64,000 nt of DNA, taken from the NCBI RefSeq assembly GCF_030164465.1, contig NZ_JASNJE010000020.1, positions 1 to 64,000 on the forward strand, written 5' to 3'. The stretch is from Sedimentitalea xiamensis (GTDB taxonomy: Bacteria; Pseudomonadota; Alphaproteobacteria; Rhodobacterales; Rhodobacteraceae). This document shows positions 1 through 8,173 of the stretch, piece by piece. Under the pieces are notes generated by a model. That model ran no database searches. It was not told where the DNA came from and saw nothing but the letters and a program-made list of their open reading frames with translations. Position 1 is the stretch's first letter; each line of letters opens with the position of its first letter. The translations under genes were made by a program, and so were the position numbers.

Positions 1-132
1 CGACACTCGCCGACATCGCCCTTCCGCAACAGGCGGCGGCATGATGGCGAAAGGCAGGGAAAGATGATCGAAACACTGTCCGTCCCAGAACGCCGCACCG
101 GCACGATCCTGGCGATCTTGCCGCGGCGGGCT

Positions 133-1020
133 TCATGCGGGTTCGACCGGTCTGTTGCCGGTCCTTGACGCGCGCGCCACCGCCCTGACGGGCTGGTTGT
201 CGATCAGCCGAACACCATCCAGCCAGGCGGCCACGAAGAGTCTCCCCGGACGGTCGGCCTGCGCGAGCGGCCCGAGATCGGGGTCGCTGCGCAGTTCGAG
301 ATAGTCGATCTCGGCAATCCCGGCCCCGACCAGATCACGGCGCGCGCGCCGCAGGACATCCGATGCGGTATCGCCACGCTCAAGGGCGGCGGCAGCCGCT
401 GCGAGCGCCCGGCGGATCGCAGGTGCCGTCGCACGCGCCTCGGCATCCAGGCGCAGGTTCCGGGACGACATGGCCAGCCCGTCCTCTTCGCGCATCGTGG
501 GGCAGGGGATGATTTCGGTGCCAAGATCCAGGTCAACGGCCAGGCGGCGGACGACCTGGAGTTGCTGAAAATCCTTCTCGCCAAAGAACGAGAAATCAGC
601 CTCGGTCTGGATCAGCAGCTTGGTCACAACCGTCGCCACCCCGTCGAAATGGCCGGGGCGGGTATTGCCGCAGAGTCCTTCGCTCACACCCGTGACCGAG
701 ATCGTGGTGGCAAACCCGTCGGGATAGATCTCTTCCGGTTCCGGCACATAGAGCACGTCGATGCCAAACGGCAGGAGCTTCTGCGCGTCGCTGTCCTCGG
801 TGCGCGGGTATTTCTCCAGATCCTCGGGGTTGTTGAACTGCCTCGGATTGACGAAGATGGTGACGATCACCCGATCCGCCCGGGCCTTCGCGGTTTCCAC
901 CAGGCTCAGATGGCCCTGATGCAGCGCGCCCATGGTCAGGACAACACCGATGGTCTCGCCCGATCGGCGCCAGTTTCCCGTCATGGCCCGCAGGTCGGAT
1001 TTGCGGCGGATGATCTTCAT
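133..1020 (-). CDS. panC: pantothenate synthetase (pantoate--beta-alanine ligase)
   Basis: Joins D-pantoate and beta-alanine, with ATP, to form pantothenate, the last step before coenzyme A synthesis; cytosolic. The 295-residue protein has the family's usual length. Visible hallmarks are the nucleotide-binding [11 protein letters not shown] near residue 31, the pantoate-pocket stretch [12 protein letters not shown] near residue 117, and MSSRN in the second half. The ATG overlaps the TGA of panB by 4 bp (ATGA), so the two genes are almost certainly cotranslated in the order panB-panC. Nothing about it looks unusual. Known: family function. Inferred: operon with panB. Confidence 0.97.
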   Translation of the reverse strand: MKIIRRKSDLRAMTGNWRRSGETIGVVLTMGALHQGHLSLVETAKARADRVIVTIFVNPRQFNNPEDLEKYPRTEDSDAQKLLPFGIDVLYVPEPEEIYPDGFATTISVTGVSEGLCGNTRPGHFDGVATVVTKLLIQTEADFSFFGEKDFQQLQVVRRLAVDLDLGTEIIPCPTMREEDGLAMSSRNLRLDAEARATAPAIRRALAAAAAALERGDTASDVLRRARRDLVGAGIAEIDYLELRSDPDLGPLAQADRPGRLFVAAWLDGVRLIDNQPVRAVARASRTGNRPVEPA

Positions 1021-1844
1021 GAGCCGGCCCCTTCGTCGTCGAACATGTGCTCGGCGGCCGGAAAGGTCCGGGCGCGCACTTCGGATGCATAAGCGGCGAT
1101 GGCGGCCGATGCATCGGTGGCCAGATGCGCATAGCGTTTCACGAATTTCGGCTTAAACGCATCGAACAGCCCCAGCATGTCGTCGATCACCAGGATCTGG
1201 CCATCGCAGCCGGCAGAGGCCCCGATCCCGACCGTGGGAATGGCAATCTCGGCCGTGATCGCGTCGGCCAGCGCGGCGGGCACCTTCTCCAGCACCACGG
1301 AAAACGCCCCGGCCTCGGCCACCGCGCGGGCATCCGCGCGAATCCGCTCCGCATCGGCGCCGCGCCCCTGCACCCGGTAGCCGCCGATGGCATTCACCGC
1401 CTGCGGCGTCAGGCCGACATGCGCCATCACCGGGATACCGCGCGCGGTGAGAAAGCGGATCGTGTCGGCCACATGCGTCCCGCCCTCGAGCTTGACCGCG
1501 CCGGCGCCGGTTTCGGCCATAAGCCGTGCGGCGTTGCGGAAAGCCTGGGCCGGGCCTTCCTCGTAGCTGCCGAACGGCATGTCCACCACCACCAGCGCCC
1601 GTTCGGCCCCGCGGACCGTGGCCTGGCCATGCAGGATCATCATCTCCATCGTCACGCCGAGTGTCGAATGCAGCCCGTGCAGCACCATGCCAACGCTGTC
1701 GCCGACAAGGAGAAGGTCGCAATGCGTGTCAGCGATCTTGGCGACGGGCGTCGTATAGGCGGTCAGGCAGACCAGCGGTTCCGCGCCTTTCCTGGCCCGG
1801 ATGTCGGTGGCGCTCAGGGCCTTCTGCGGTGCGGACTGGCTCAT
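1017..1844 (-). CDS. panB: 3-methyl-2-oxobutanoate hydroxymethyltransferase (ketopantoate hydroxymethyltransferase)
   Basis: Transfers a hydroxymethyl group from methylene-tetrahydrofolate to 2-oxoisovalerate to make ketopantoate, the first committed pantothenate step. 275 residues, normal length. Metal and substrate motifs are present: [11 protein letters not shown] around residue 47, MPFGSYE around 90, VKLEGG around 117 and AHVGLTPQ around 141. It is first in the panB-panC pair. No panE (ketopantoate reductase) is nearby, so that step is encoded elsewhere. Confidence 0.97.
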   Translation of the reverse strand: MSQSAPQKALSATDIRARKGAEPLVCLTAYTTPVAKIADTHCDLLLVGDSVGMVLHGLHSTLGVTMEMMILHGQATVRGAERALVVVDMPFGSYEEGPAQAFRNAARLMAETGAGAVKLEGGTHVADTIRFLTARGIPVMAHVGLTPQAVNAIGGYRVQGRGADAERIRADARAVAEAGAFSVVLEKVPAALADAITAEIAIPTVGIGASAGCDGQILVIDDMLGLFDAFKPKFVKRYAHLATDASAAIAAYASEVRARTFPAAEHMFDDEGAGS

Positions 1845-2368
1845 CTCGATCTCCCGGCTTACGCAAGGTCAATTCAGTAGGGGTTCGGGGTGGGTATCGC
1901 AAGTGCGGTGTTTCAGGGCCGTCTCCGAAATCCGCGTGCTCCCTGAGCATGTTCCGGGCCGGAGCGATTGCAACATCCCGGCCGTCGGGACCCCTGCGCC
2001 GCGCAGGTTGGCTGGAAACCTGACAATTGCCAATCATCATTCCAATAATGAGACTTATGTAAATATTGGCGGGGTGTATCCCCTCAAGATCAGGCAGACC
2101 TCGATAGTGAAGACGGAATACCTGGCCTGACCGCCGCGCCACTTCACGCTTGCACTTTCTTCAAACCAGACCGTCAGATCGCCACGGCCACGAAGTGCCT
2201 CGTTGCGCTCTGGCCTGTTGGCCACCCGAAACCTGGCCGCTGGAAGCTTGTTGCGGCCTCTGGCAAGGCGCTTTTGCGGCAGGACAGGCTACCTTCGGCA
2301 TCAGCGCGCCTGCTTCCTGAATGAAATAGCGGCCCGTGCAACAGCGCGCCTGAAACCCGCCAGGCGGA
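1845..2368. other. gene-poor gap between panB and the LacI-type regulator
   Basis: A 524-base stretch with no intact gene. It is locally AT-rich around 2020-2070. The only recognisable content is a transposase remnant on the minus strand (listed separately). The promoter of panB should lie at the low-coordinate end, but no clear -35/-10 pair was identified. Confidence 0.6.
2055..2240 (-). pseudogene. IS5-family transposase N-terminal remnant
   Basis: On the minus strand a short frame reads FRVANRPERNEALRGRGDLT, then VWFEESASVKW, then GGQARYSVFTIEVCL before a TAA at 2055-2057. This matches the N-terminal pattern of one IS5-family transposase group, which typically reads RVTNW-Y--AL-RRGDLTVW followed by GGQPRYSDLAIETCLTL. 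About ten residues appear missing between KW and GGQ, and everything after the first 60 or so residues is gone, including all catalytic DDE residues. It is therefore a dead fragment. No flanking terminal inverted repeat was found. Identification rests on remembered family consensus. Confidence 0.7.
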
Positions 2369-3385
2369 TCAGGGCAGGTTCTCGCGGAAATATATGTCGG
2401 CCTTGAGCGGATTGGGTCGCGATTCCGGTTGTGTCAGGTTGAGAATGGCACGATCGAGAAGCAGGTCGGGGTCTTGATCGAAAACCGCGTCCATGGTTCC
2501 ATCGAGAAGGGCGCGGCGGGTATCTGCGGTCAGGCCGTGGCCGACAAAGACGATATCCTGCCGTTTCCGTTCGCGTAGCGCGCGGGTTATCCCGCCCGAG
2601 GATCCCCCGACATTGTAGATCCCCACCAGATCCGACTGCTGGTCGAGCAGGGCCAGGGTATGGCGATAGTTTTCCCCGGCGTCGTCATGGCCTTCGCGCA
2701 GGCCGACGAGGGTGAGCCTGGGGAACAACTCTTCGATCAGACTGAGGAAGCCCGCCTCCCGGTCGCTGTGGGCGCGGTATTTGCGGGAGCCGGCGACCAG
2801 CGCCACTGCGCCCTCGCTGCGGCCGGCGAGACGGCCCACGAGCAGACCCGCCGTTCGGCCTACCGCATGGTTGTCCAGCCCGACATGGGCCACGCCCGCG
2901 CGCTCGCCGAGGTTCGACACGATGGTGACGAGCCGGACGCCACGCGCCGCCACCTCCGCCGCCGCCGCCCGCACCTCGGGATGCTCGATGGCGAAAAAGG
3001 CGATTCCATCGGCCCAGTCGGCGCTCTTGCGCAGCGCCTCGGCCAGCGCCTCGGCGTTGAAGCTCTCGATGAAGAGGCAGCGCAGGAAAGGGTCGCTCGC
3101 CCCGGCAAGGCCGATCCGCGCCTTGACCCGCTCGCCCAGCAGACGGAGGTAGGGGTTGGTGCCGGCAGGCAGGAGGACGGTGATGTTCAGCGCGCGCTCC
3201 GCGCCGATATGCGCGGCTTCCTCCTCGCCGATGTAACCCAGGTCGCGGGCCACCTCGAGCACGCGGCGGCGGGTGCGGTCGGACACGCCCTTGCGTCGGT
3301 TGACCACGCGATCCACCGTGGCGAGCGAGACATTCGCCTGCGCCGCGATATCGGTGAGCAGAGGCTTCAGCCCACTTTCCGGCAT
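2369..3385 (-). CDS. LacI-family transcriptional regulator
   Basis: 338 residues. An N-terminal LacI helix-turn-helix (LTDIAAQANVSLATVDRVVN, residues about 10-29, with a hinge helix to about 60) is followed by a periplasmic-binding-protein-like effector domain. It is transcribed divergently from the TRAP/RuBisCO-like operon starting at 3541, with a 155-bp shared control region, so it most likely represses that operon and responds to its sugar-acid substrate or an intermediate. The domain assignment is firm; the effector is unknown. Confidence 0.93.
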   Translation of the reverse strand: MPESGLKPLLTDIAAQANVSLATVDRVVNRRKGVSDRTRRRVLEVARDLGYIGEEEAAHIGAERALNITVLLPAGTNPYLRLLGERVKARIGLAGASDPFLRCLFIESFNAEALAEALRKSADWADGIAFFAIEHPEVRAAAAEVAARGVRLVTIVSNLGERAGVAHVGLDNHAVGRTAGLLVGRLAGRSEGAVALVAGSRKYRAHSDREAGFLSLIEELFPRLTLVGLREGHDDAGENYRHTLALLDQQSDLVGIYNVGGSSGGITRALRERKRQDIVFVGHGLTADTRRALLDGTMDAVFDQDPDLLLDRAILNLTQPESRPNPLKADIYFRENLP

Positions 3386-3540
3386 ACGGATGACCCCTCA
3401 AAAACCATCAACTCAAAGATCTGGACCAATCATGACCATAACTCATATCATTCGTCAAATGCCAAATTTTGAGGGGGAATGAGGGCAGAGGAGCCGTCCT
3501 TTATACCTCACAAAGTCTCACATATCTCGGGAGGAGACAC
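3386..3540. promoter_or_regulatory. divergent control region between the LacI regulator and the TRAP operon
   Basis: AT-rich compared with its surroundings. It carries CTCAAA at 3397-3402 and 3412-3417 and the inverted copy TTTGAG at 3468-3473, plausible half-sites for the adjacent LacI protein. A strong ribosome-binding site (GGGAGGAG) lies just before the ATG at 3541 and decides the start of the binding-protein gene. Operator assignment is inference. Confidence 0.45.
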
Positions 3541-4557
3541 ATGACTGATTTCAACGGGTTCAACCGCCGCTCCGTGCTGGCCCTGGGCGGCGCCGCGCTG
3601 GCGGCACCGTTCATCACGCGCCCTGTTCTCGCGCAGACCAACCTGCGCTATGGCCACAACAACGAGGTCGCCTCGGTTGCCGGTGCGCAGGCCGACTGGT
3701 TCGCCGAAGCCCTCGGCCAGACCTCGGGCGGCGACATCGCGGTGCAGGTCTTTCCGAACAGCCAGTTGGGCAAGCTGCAGGAACTGGCCGAGGCCGTCTC
3801 GCTCGGCACCATTGCGTTCTCGCACAACACCGCCGGCGCGCTCGGATCGCTCTATCAGCCCTTCGCCGCGCTCGACACGCCCTATCTCTACCGCGACATC
3901 GACCACCTGATGGCGGTGACCGACGTGGAAAGCCCGGTGATGCAGGAATTGAACGAAGGCCTGATTGCCGCCGCCAACGTGCGGGTGATCTACGCCCACT
4001 ACTTCGGCCGCCGCAACCTGACCTGCAACAAGGCAGTCATGGGCCCGGCAGACCTCGAAGGCGTAAAGATCCGCGCCGTGCCCTTCCCGATCTACACGAC
4101 CGCCGTGGAAGGCATGGGCGCCGTCGCCGTGCCGGTCGACTGGTCCGAGGTGCCCACGGCGCTGGCGACCGGCGTGGTGCAGGGTCAGGAGAACCCGGTG
4201 AACGTGGTGCTGAACGTCAAGCTCTACGAGGTGCAGAGCCACCTCATGCTGACCGGCCACATGAGCAACGCCGAGGTTGTGGTGATGAACGAGGATGTCT
4301 GGCAAGGCATGACCGACGCCCAGAAGGACGCCGTGCGCGAGGCCGCCAGCCAGACCCGCGAAAAGGCCACCGGGGCGATTCTCGACAACGAGGAAAGCGA
4401 GACCCAACAGCTTCGCGATCTCGGCATGACCGTGATCGGCGAGGAAGACGGGCTGGACCTGGCAAGCTTCCGCGAGAACGTGTCGCAACTGGTCGAGGAA
4501 CGCTTCGGTGCCGAATACGGCGACCTCTACGCCAAGATCGCGGCCATCTCGGCCTGA
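3541..4557 (+). CDS. dctP: TRAP transporter substrate-binding protein (DctP type)
   Basis: Periplasmic solute-binding component of a tripartite ATP-independent transporter; it delivers an organic or sugar acid to the DctQM permease. 338 residues from the ATG at 3541, chosen because GGGAGGAG sits just upstream; longer in-frame readings lack a Shine-Dalgarno sequence. The N-terminus has a twin-arginine-like signal (NRRSVLALGG, then a hydrophobic run and AQ cleavage site near residue 32). A conserved arginine in KIRAVPFPIY, near residue 178, is where this family binds the substrate carboxylate. First gene of a tightly packed operon with dctQ, dctM, a VOC protein, a RuBisCO-like protein and a kinase, suggesting uptake of the acid those enzymes degrade. 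Confidence 0.93.
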   Translation: MTDFNGFNRRSVLALGGAALAAPFITRPVLAQTNLRYGHNNEVASVAGAQADWFAEALGQTSGGDIAVQVFPNSQLGKLQELAEAVSLGTIAFSHNTAGALGSLYQPFAALDTPYLYRDIDHLMAVTDVESPVMQELNEGLIAAANVRVIYAHYFGRRNLTCNKAVMGPADLEGVKIRAVPFPIYTTAVEGMGAVAVPVDWSEVPTALATGVVQGQENPVNVVLNVKLYEVQSHLMLTGHMSNAEVVVMNEDVWQGMTDAQKDAVREAASQTREKATGAILDNEESETQQLRDLGMTVIGEEDGLDLASFRENVSQLVEERFGAEYGDLYAKIAAISA

Positions 4558-4562
4558 TCGGC

Positions 4563-5090
4563 ATGGACCGCGTCCGGCAGATACTGGCCCGCGTGGCAGG
4601 ATGGGGGGTGGGGCTCGGCCTTTCCCTCCTCGCCCTCATGGCGGGTCTGGTGGTGCTTCAGGTCGCGGCGCGCAACTTCCTCGATATCGGCCTGCCCTGG
4701 GCCGATGAGATGGCCCGGTTTTCCTGCATCGGGTTGGTGTTTCTGTCGGTGCCGCTGCTCGCCGGGCGGCAATCGCTGGTGGCGGTGACGATGCTGCCAG
4801 ATGCGCTCGGTCCCCGTGCCGGACGCTGGTTCCAGCTGCTGGCCGATATCGCCGCCTTCGCCTTTGCGGCGCTGCTGCTCTGGAGCTTCGCCGAGTTCCT
4901 GCCGCGCGCCGGCAAGTTCCTGACCCCCGCGATGCGGGTTCCCAACTGGGTCTATTACTCGCTCGCGCTCACCGGCTCGCTGTTCCTCGCCCTCGTGGCG
5001 CTGGACCGGATCGTCGCCACCCTGCGCGGCGCGGATCCCAGCGCGCCCTACGGCGAGACGGGCGAGGAAGAGGCCCTGAAAACCGCATGA
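4563..5090 (+). CDS. dctQ: TRAP transporter small permease (DctQ type)
   Basis: Small membrane subunit of the TRAP system. 175 residues with four predicted hydrophobic helices (roughly residues 12-33, 46-65, 87-108, 128-150) and the WADEMAR stretch after helix 1 typical of DctQ. It starts 5 bp after dctP and overlaps dctM by 4 bp (ATGA). It works with DctM to bring in the substrate by sodium-driven symport. Confidence 0.92.
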   Translation: MDRVRQILARVAGWGVGLGLSLLALMAGLVVLQVAARNFLDIGLPWADEMARFSCIGLVFLSVPLLAGRQSLVAVTMLPDALGPRAGRWFQLLADIAAFAFAALLLWSFAEFLPRAGKFLTPAMRVPNWVYYSLALTGSLFLALVALDRIVATLRGADPSAPYGETGEEEALKTA

Positions 5091-6364
5091 CCGCCCTCCT
5101 GCTGTCCATCTTCTTCGTCCTGCTGATCGCAGGCGCGCCGGTGGCGGTGTGCCTCGGGCTTTCGGCCGCCGTGGTGATCGTGAGCGAGGGCCTGCCCGTC
5201 TCGGTGCTGGCCCAACGCAGCCTGAACGCGCTCGACAGTTCGCCGCTGCTGGCTGTGCCGCTCTTCATCTTCGCCGCCGCGCTCTTGAATGCGACCGGCG
5301 TGACGACCCATCTCTTCGACCTCGTGCGCATGGTCCTGGGCCGGATCCGGGGCGCGGTGGCGCAGGTGTCGATCCTCGTTTCCCTGATCTTCTCCGGCGT
5401 ATCGGGCGCGGCATTGGCCGACATCGGCGCTTTGGGAAAGATCCAGATCGACCAGATGACGCGCCAGGGCTACCGCCCCGAGTTCGCCGCCGGCCTCACG
5501 GTGGCCGCGGCCACCATCGGCCCGATCTTCCCGCCCTCGATCCCGATCATCATCTACGCCTCGGTCGCCAATGTCTCCGCCGTGCAGCTTCTGCTGGCCG
5601 GGATCGTCCCCGCCCTGCTGCTCACGGCCCTGCTGATGGTGCAGGTGGGCGTGCTGGCACGGGTAAAATCGCTCCCGCGCGACACCATTGCGGCCCGCCC
5701 CTCCGACGTGGCCCGCAAGGCGGCCATCTCCTTCCCTGCCCTTCTGGCCCCGGTGCTGCTGATCGGAGGGCTGATGTCTGGCTACTTCGGGCCGACCGAG
5801 GTGGCGGGCGTCACCGTGGCCTATGCGCTCTTCATCGGCGTGGTCATCTACCGCAGCCTCACCCTCCGCGGACTCGTCGAGGCGCTGAAGGAGACCACGA
5901 CGTCGACCGCGAACATCCTCTTCGTCGTGGCCACCGCCGCCCTCTTCGCCTGGGTGCTGACGCTGGACCAGGTGCCGATGAAGGTTTCCGCCCTGCTGCT
6001 GGGCCTTACCGAGAACCCGCTGCTGCTGCTCTTGCTGGTCAACGTCCTGCTGTTGGTCGTCGGCATGGTGCTCGAAAGCATCGCCGCCATCCTGATCATC
6101 GCGCCCATCATCGCGCCCGCCCTGACGGCGGCGGGGGTGGACCCGTTGCAGCTGGGCATCGTCTTCGTGCTGAACCTGATGATCGGCCTGCTCACGCCGC
6201 CCGTCGGCATGAGCCTCTACATGATCACCATCATCACCAGGATGCCGGTGACCCGCGTGATCGCCGGGGTGATGCCCTTTTTCATCCCGCTGATCCTTTC
6301 GCTTCTGGTCGTGTCCGCCGTTCCGGCGCTGTCGACCTGGCTTCCCGAAACCCTGATGAAATGA
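5087..6364 (+). CDS. dctM: TRAP transporter large permease (DctM type)
   Basis: 425-residue channel-forming subunit with about 12 hydrophobic segments. It has DctM hallmarks such as SGVSGAALADIGALGKIQI (near residue 105) and GPIFPPSIPIIIYA (near residue 144). It is part of the dctPQM set and is followed after 7 bp by the VOC gene. Normal length, intact. Confidence 0.94.
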   Translation: MTALLLSIFFVLLIAGAPVAVCLGLSAAVVIVSEGLPVSVLAQRSLNALDSSPLLAVPLFIFAAALLNATGVTTHLFDLVRMVLGRIRGAVAQVSILVSLIFSGVSGAALADIGALGKIQIDQMTRQGYRPEFAAGLTVAAATIGPIFPPSIPIIIYASVANVSAVQLLLAGIVPALLLTALLMVQVGVLARVKSLPRDTIAARPSDVARKAAISFPALLAPVLLIGGLMSGYFGPTEVAGVTVAYALFIGVVIYRSLTLRGLVEALKETTTSTANILFVVATAALFAWVLTLDQVPMKVSALLLGLTENPLLLLLLVNVLLLVVGMVLESIAAILIIAPIIAPALTAAGVDPLQLGIVFVLNLMIGLLTPPVGMSLYMITIITRMPVTRVIAGVMPFFIPLILSLLVVSAVPALSTWLPETLMK

Positions 6365-6371
6365 GGCGCCC

Positions 6372-6911
6372 ATGAGCAACCTTCTCGGCCCGATCCGCCA
6401 GCTTGGCATCGTCGTGGACGATATCGAGGCCGGCATGAAACACTGGTCGGAGGTCATGGGCGTGGGCCCGTGGTTCTACAACCCGCAGGTGCCGATCGTG
6501 GACTACACCTATGACGGGCAGAGCTACGAGCCGCACAATTCGGTGGCGCTGGCCAACTCGGGCGAGATGCAGGTGGAGCTGATCCAGACCCGCAACGATG
6601 TGCCGTCGATGTATCGCGACTTCATGCTGAAGGGCCTGCGCGGGCTGCAGCACGTCGCATTCTGGACGACGCAGTTCGACGATGACCTGACCATGATGGA
6701 AGCGCGCGGCTTCACGGTGAAGATGTCGGGAACCGTGGGCGAAAACGGGCGCTTCGTTTACTTCGCGCAAGAGCATCATCCGGGCACCTGCATCGAACTC
6801 TCCGAGGTGATGGGCCCCAAGGGCCGCATGTTCGACATGATCCGCGGGGCCGCCGTGGACTGGGACGGCGCCGACCCGGTGCGCCCCTTCCCCGATCTCG
6901 CCGCGATCTGA
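6372..6911 (+). CDS. VOC-superfamily protein (glyoxalase/dioxygenase fold)
   Basis: 179 residues with two beta-alpha-beta-beta-beta modules. The second module keeps LQHVAFW (His near residue 97) and CIELSEV (Glu near 142), consistent with metal binding. The first strand reads IRQLGIVVDD, where the usual ligand histidine is absent. It sits between the TRAP genes and the RuBisCO-like gene, overlapping the latter by 1 bp (TGATG), so it belongs to the same catabolic operon. Possible roles are epimerase, lactonase-like or C-C/C-O bond-acting enzyme; the sequence does not decide. Confidence 0.8.
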   Translation: MSNLLGPIRQLGIVVDDIEAGMKHWSEVMGVGPWFYNPQVPIVDYTYDGQSYEPHNSVALANSGEMQVELIQTRNDVPSMYRDFMLKGLRGLQHVAFWTTQFDDDLTMMEARGFTVKMSGTVGENGRFVYFAQEHHPGTCIELSEVMGPKGRMFDMIRGAAVDWDGADPVRPFPDLAAI

Positions 6912-8173
6912 TGGAACGCATCACCGCAGACTACCTGATCGAGACGCCGTTTCCGCTGGCCGATGTGGCGGCGACGATGGCGGGCGAGCAATCGTCCGGC
7001 ACCTTCGTGCGCGTGGCGGGAGAGACCGACGAACTGCGTGCCCGGTCGGCGGCGGAGGTGCTGCGCGTCGAGGAACTGGGCGAGGTGGAAACGCCGTCGC
7101 TCGGCTCCGCCTACATTGCCCGAAAGGGGGCGCCAGGGCCGTTCCGCCGCGCAAGAGTGAGCATCGCGTTCCCGGTGGGCAACATTGGGAAGAACCTGCC
7201 GACGCTGGCCTCCACGGTCTCGGGCAACCTCTTCGATCTCGGCGAGGTGACGGGGCTGAAGCTGCTGAACGTCGAAGTGCCGCCGGAGTATCGCACCCGC
7301 TACCCGCTGCCCGCGCAGGGGATAGACGGAACCCGCGCCAGTCTCGGCGTGCAGGGGCGCCCGATATTCGGCACCATAATCAAGCCCAATGTCGGCATGA
7401 CACCCGAGGCAATTGCCACGCTGGTGGCGGATCTCTGTGCCGCCGGGGTGGATTTCATCAAGGATGACGAAATCTGCGCCAACCCGGATGTCGCCCCGCT
7501 TTCCGCCCGTGTCCCTCTGGTGATGGAGGCGATCAAACGCGCCGAAGACCGTTCGGGCCGCCGCGTCATGATGGCCTTCAACATCACCGATGAGCTTGAC
7601 GCCATGCGCCGCCATGCGGACCTCGTGGCCCGGCACGGCGGCACCTGCGTCATGGCCTCGCTCAACTGGTGCGGCCTTTCGGCGATGGAGACCCTGCGCG
7701 CCCACACACCGCTCGCCATTCACGGCCACCGCAACGGGTTCGGCGCCATGAGCCGCCATTCCGCGCTTGGCATGGCGTTCCCGGCCTATCAGGCGCTTTA
7801 CAGGCTGTCCGGGGTCGATCACATGCATGTCCACGGCATCGGCGGCAAGTTCGTCGACAGCCCCGAAGAGGTGACGGAGGCAGCCCGCGCCTGCCTCTCC
7901 CCGCTCGCCGAGGGGTCGGATGATGCGGTGATGCCGGCCTTCTCGTCGGGTCAATGGGCCGGCACGCTGGCCTCCGCGCTGGAGGCGGCCGGATCGTCGG
8001 ACCTGATGTTCATGTGCGGCGGCGGCATCCTCGCGCATCCCGACGGGCCGGCTTCCGGCATCGCCTCGCTGCACGATGCCTATGAGGCGTTTTCCTCAGG
8101 CGAAAGCCTCGCTGACGCCGCCAGAAAGCGCCCCGCCCTTGCCGCCGCACTCGAATTCTTCGGACGCCGGTGA
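6911..8173 (+). CDS. RuBisCO-like protein, candidate 3-oxo-isoapionate-4-phosphate decarboxylase or related enzyme
   Basis: 420 residues of the RuBisCO large-subunit fold (form IV). Active-site positions seen: IKPN near residue 158 (the first lysine of the IKPK motif kept, the second replaced by Asn160), KDDE at 184-187 (carbamylated lysine and metal ligands kept), HGHRNG at 271-276, HVHG and GGKF (Lys313, loop 6), and a CGGGILAHP phosphate-binding stretch near the C-terminus. The metal site is intact but a CO2-fixation residue is changed, as in RuBisCO-like proteins. Known: RLPs paired with DUF1537 kinases (OiaX/OiaK, or OiaT) act in D-apionate breakdown. Inferred: the same or a similar role here, since a DUF1537 kinase follows directly. 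OiaX versus OiaT cannot be separated by eye. Confidence 0.85.
   Translation: MERITADYLIETPFPLADVAATMAGEQSSGTFVRVAGETDELRARSAAEVLRVEELGEVETPSLGSAYIARKGAPGPFRRARVSIAFPVGNIGKNLPTLASTVSGNLFDLGEVTGLKLLNVEVPPEYRTRYPLPAQGIDGTRASLGVQGRPIFGTIIKPNVGMTPEAIATLVADLCAAGVDFIKDDEICANPDVAPLSARVPLVMEAIKRAEDRSGRRVMMAFNITDELDAMRRHADLVARHGGTCVMASLNWCGLSAMETLRAHTPLAIHGHRNGFGAMSRHSALGMAFPAYQALYRLSGVDHMHVHGIGGKFVDSPEEVTEAARACLSPLAEGSDDAVMPAFSSGQWAGTLASALEAAGSSDLMFMCGGGILAHPDGPASGIASLHDAYEAFSSGESLADAARKRPALAAALEFFGRR

Noticed and set aside
1-132. Possible end of a gene at the left window edge
   Set aside because: Short frames only, with no recognisable product; too little sequence to call.
6911-8173. True CO2-fixing RuBisCO
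   Set aside because: The second lysine of the IKPK motif is Asn, and no small subunit, phosphoribulokinase or Calvin-cycle genes are nearby; a DUF1537 kinase is.
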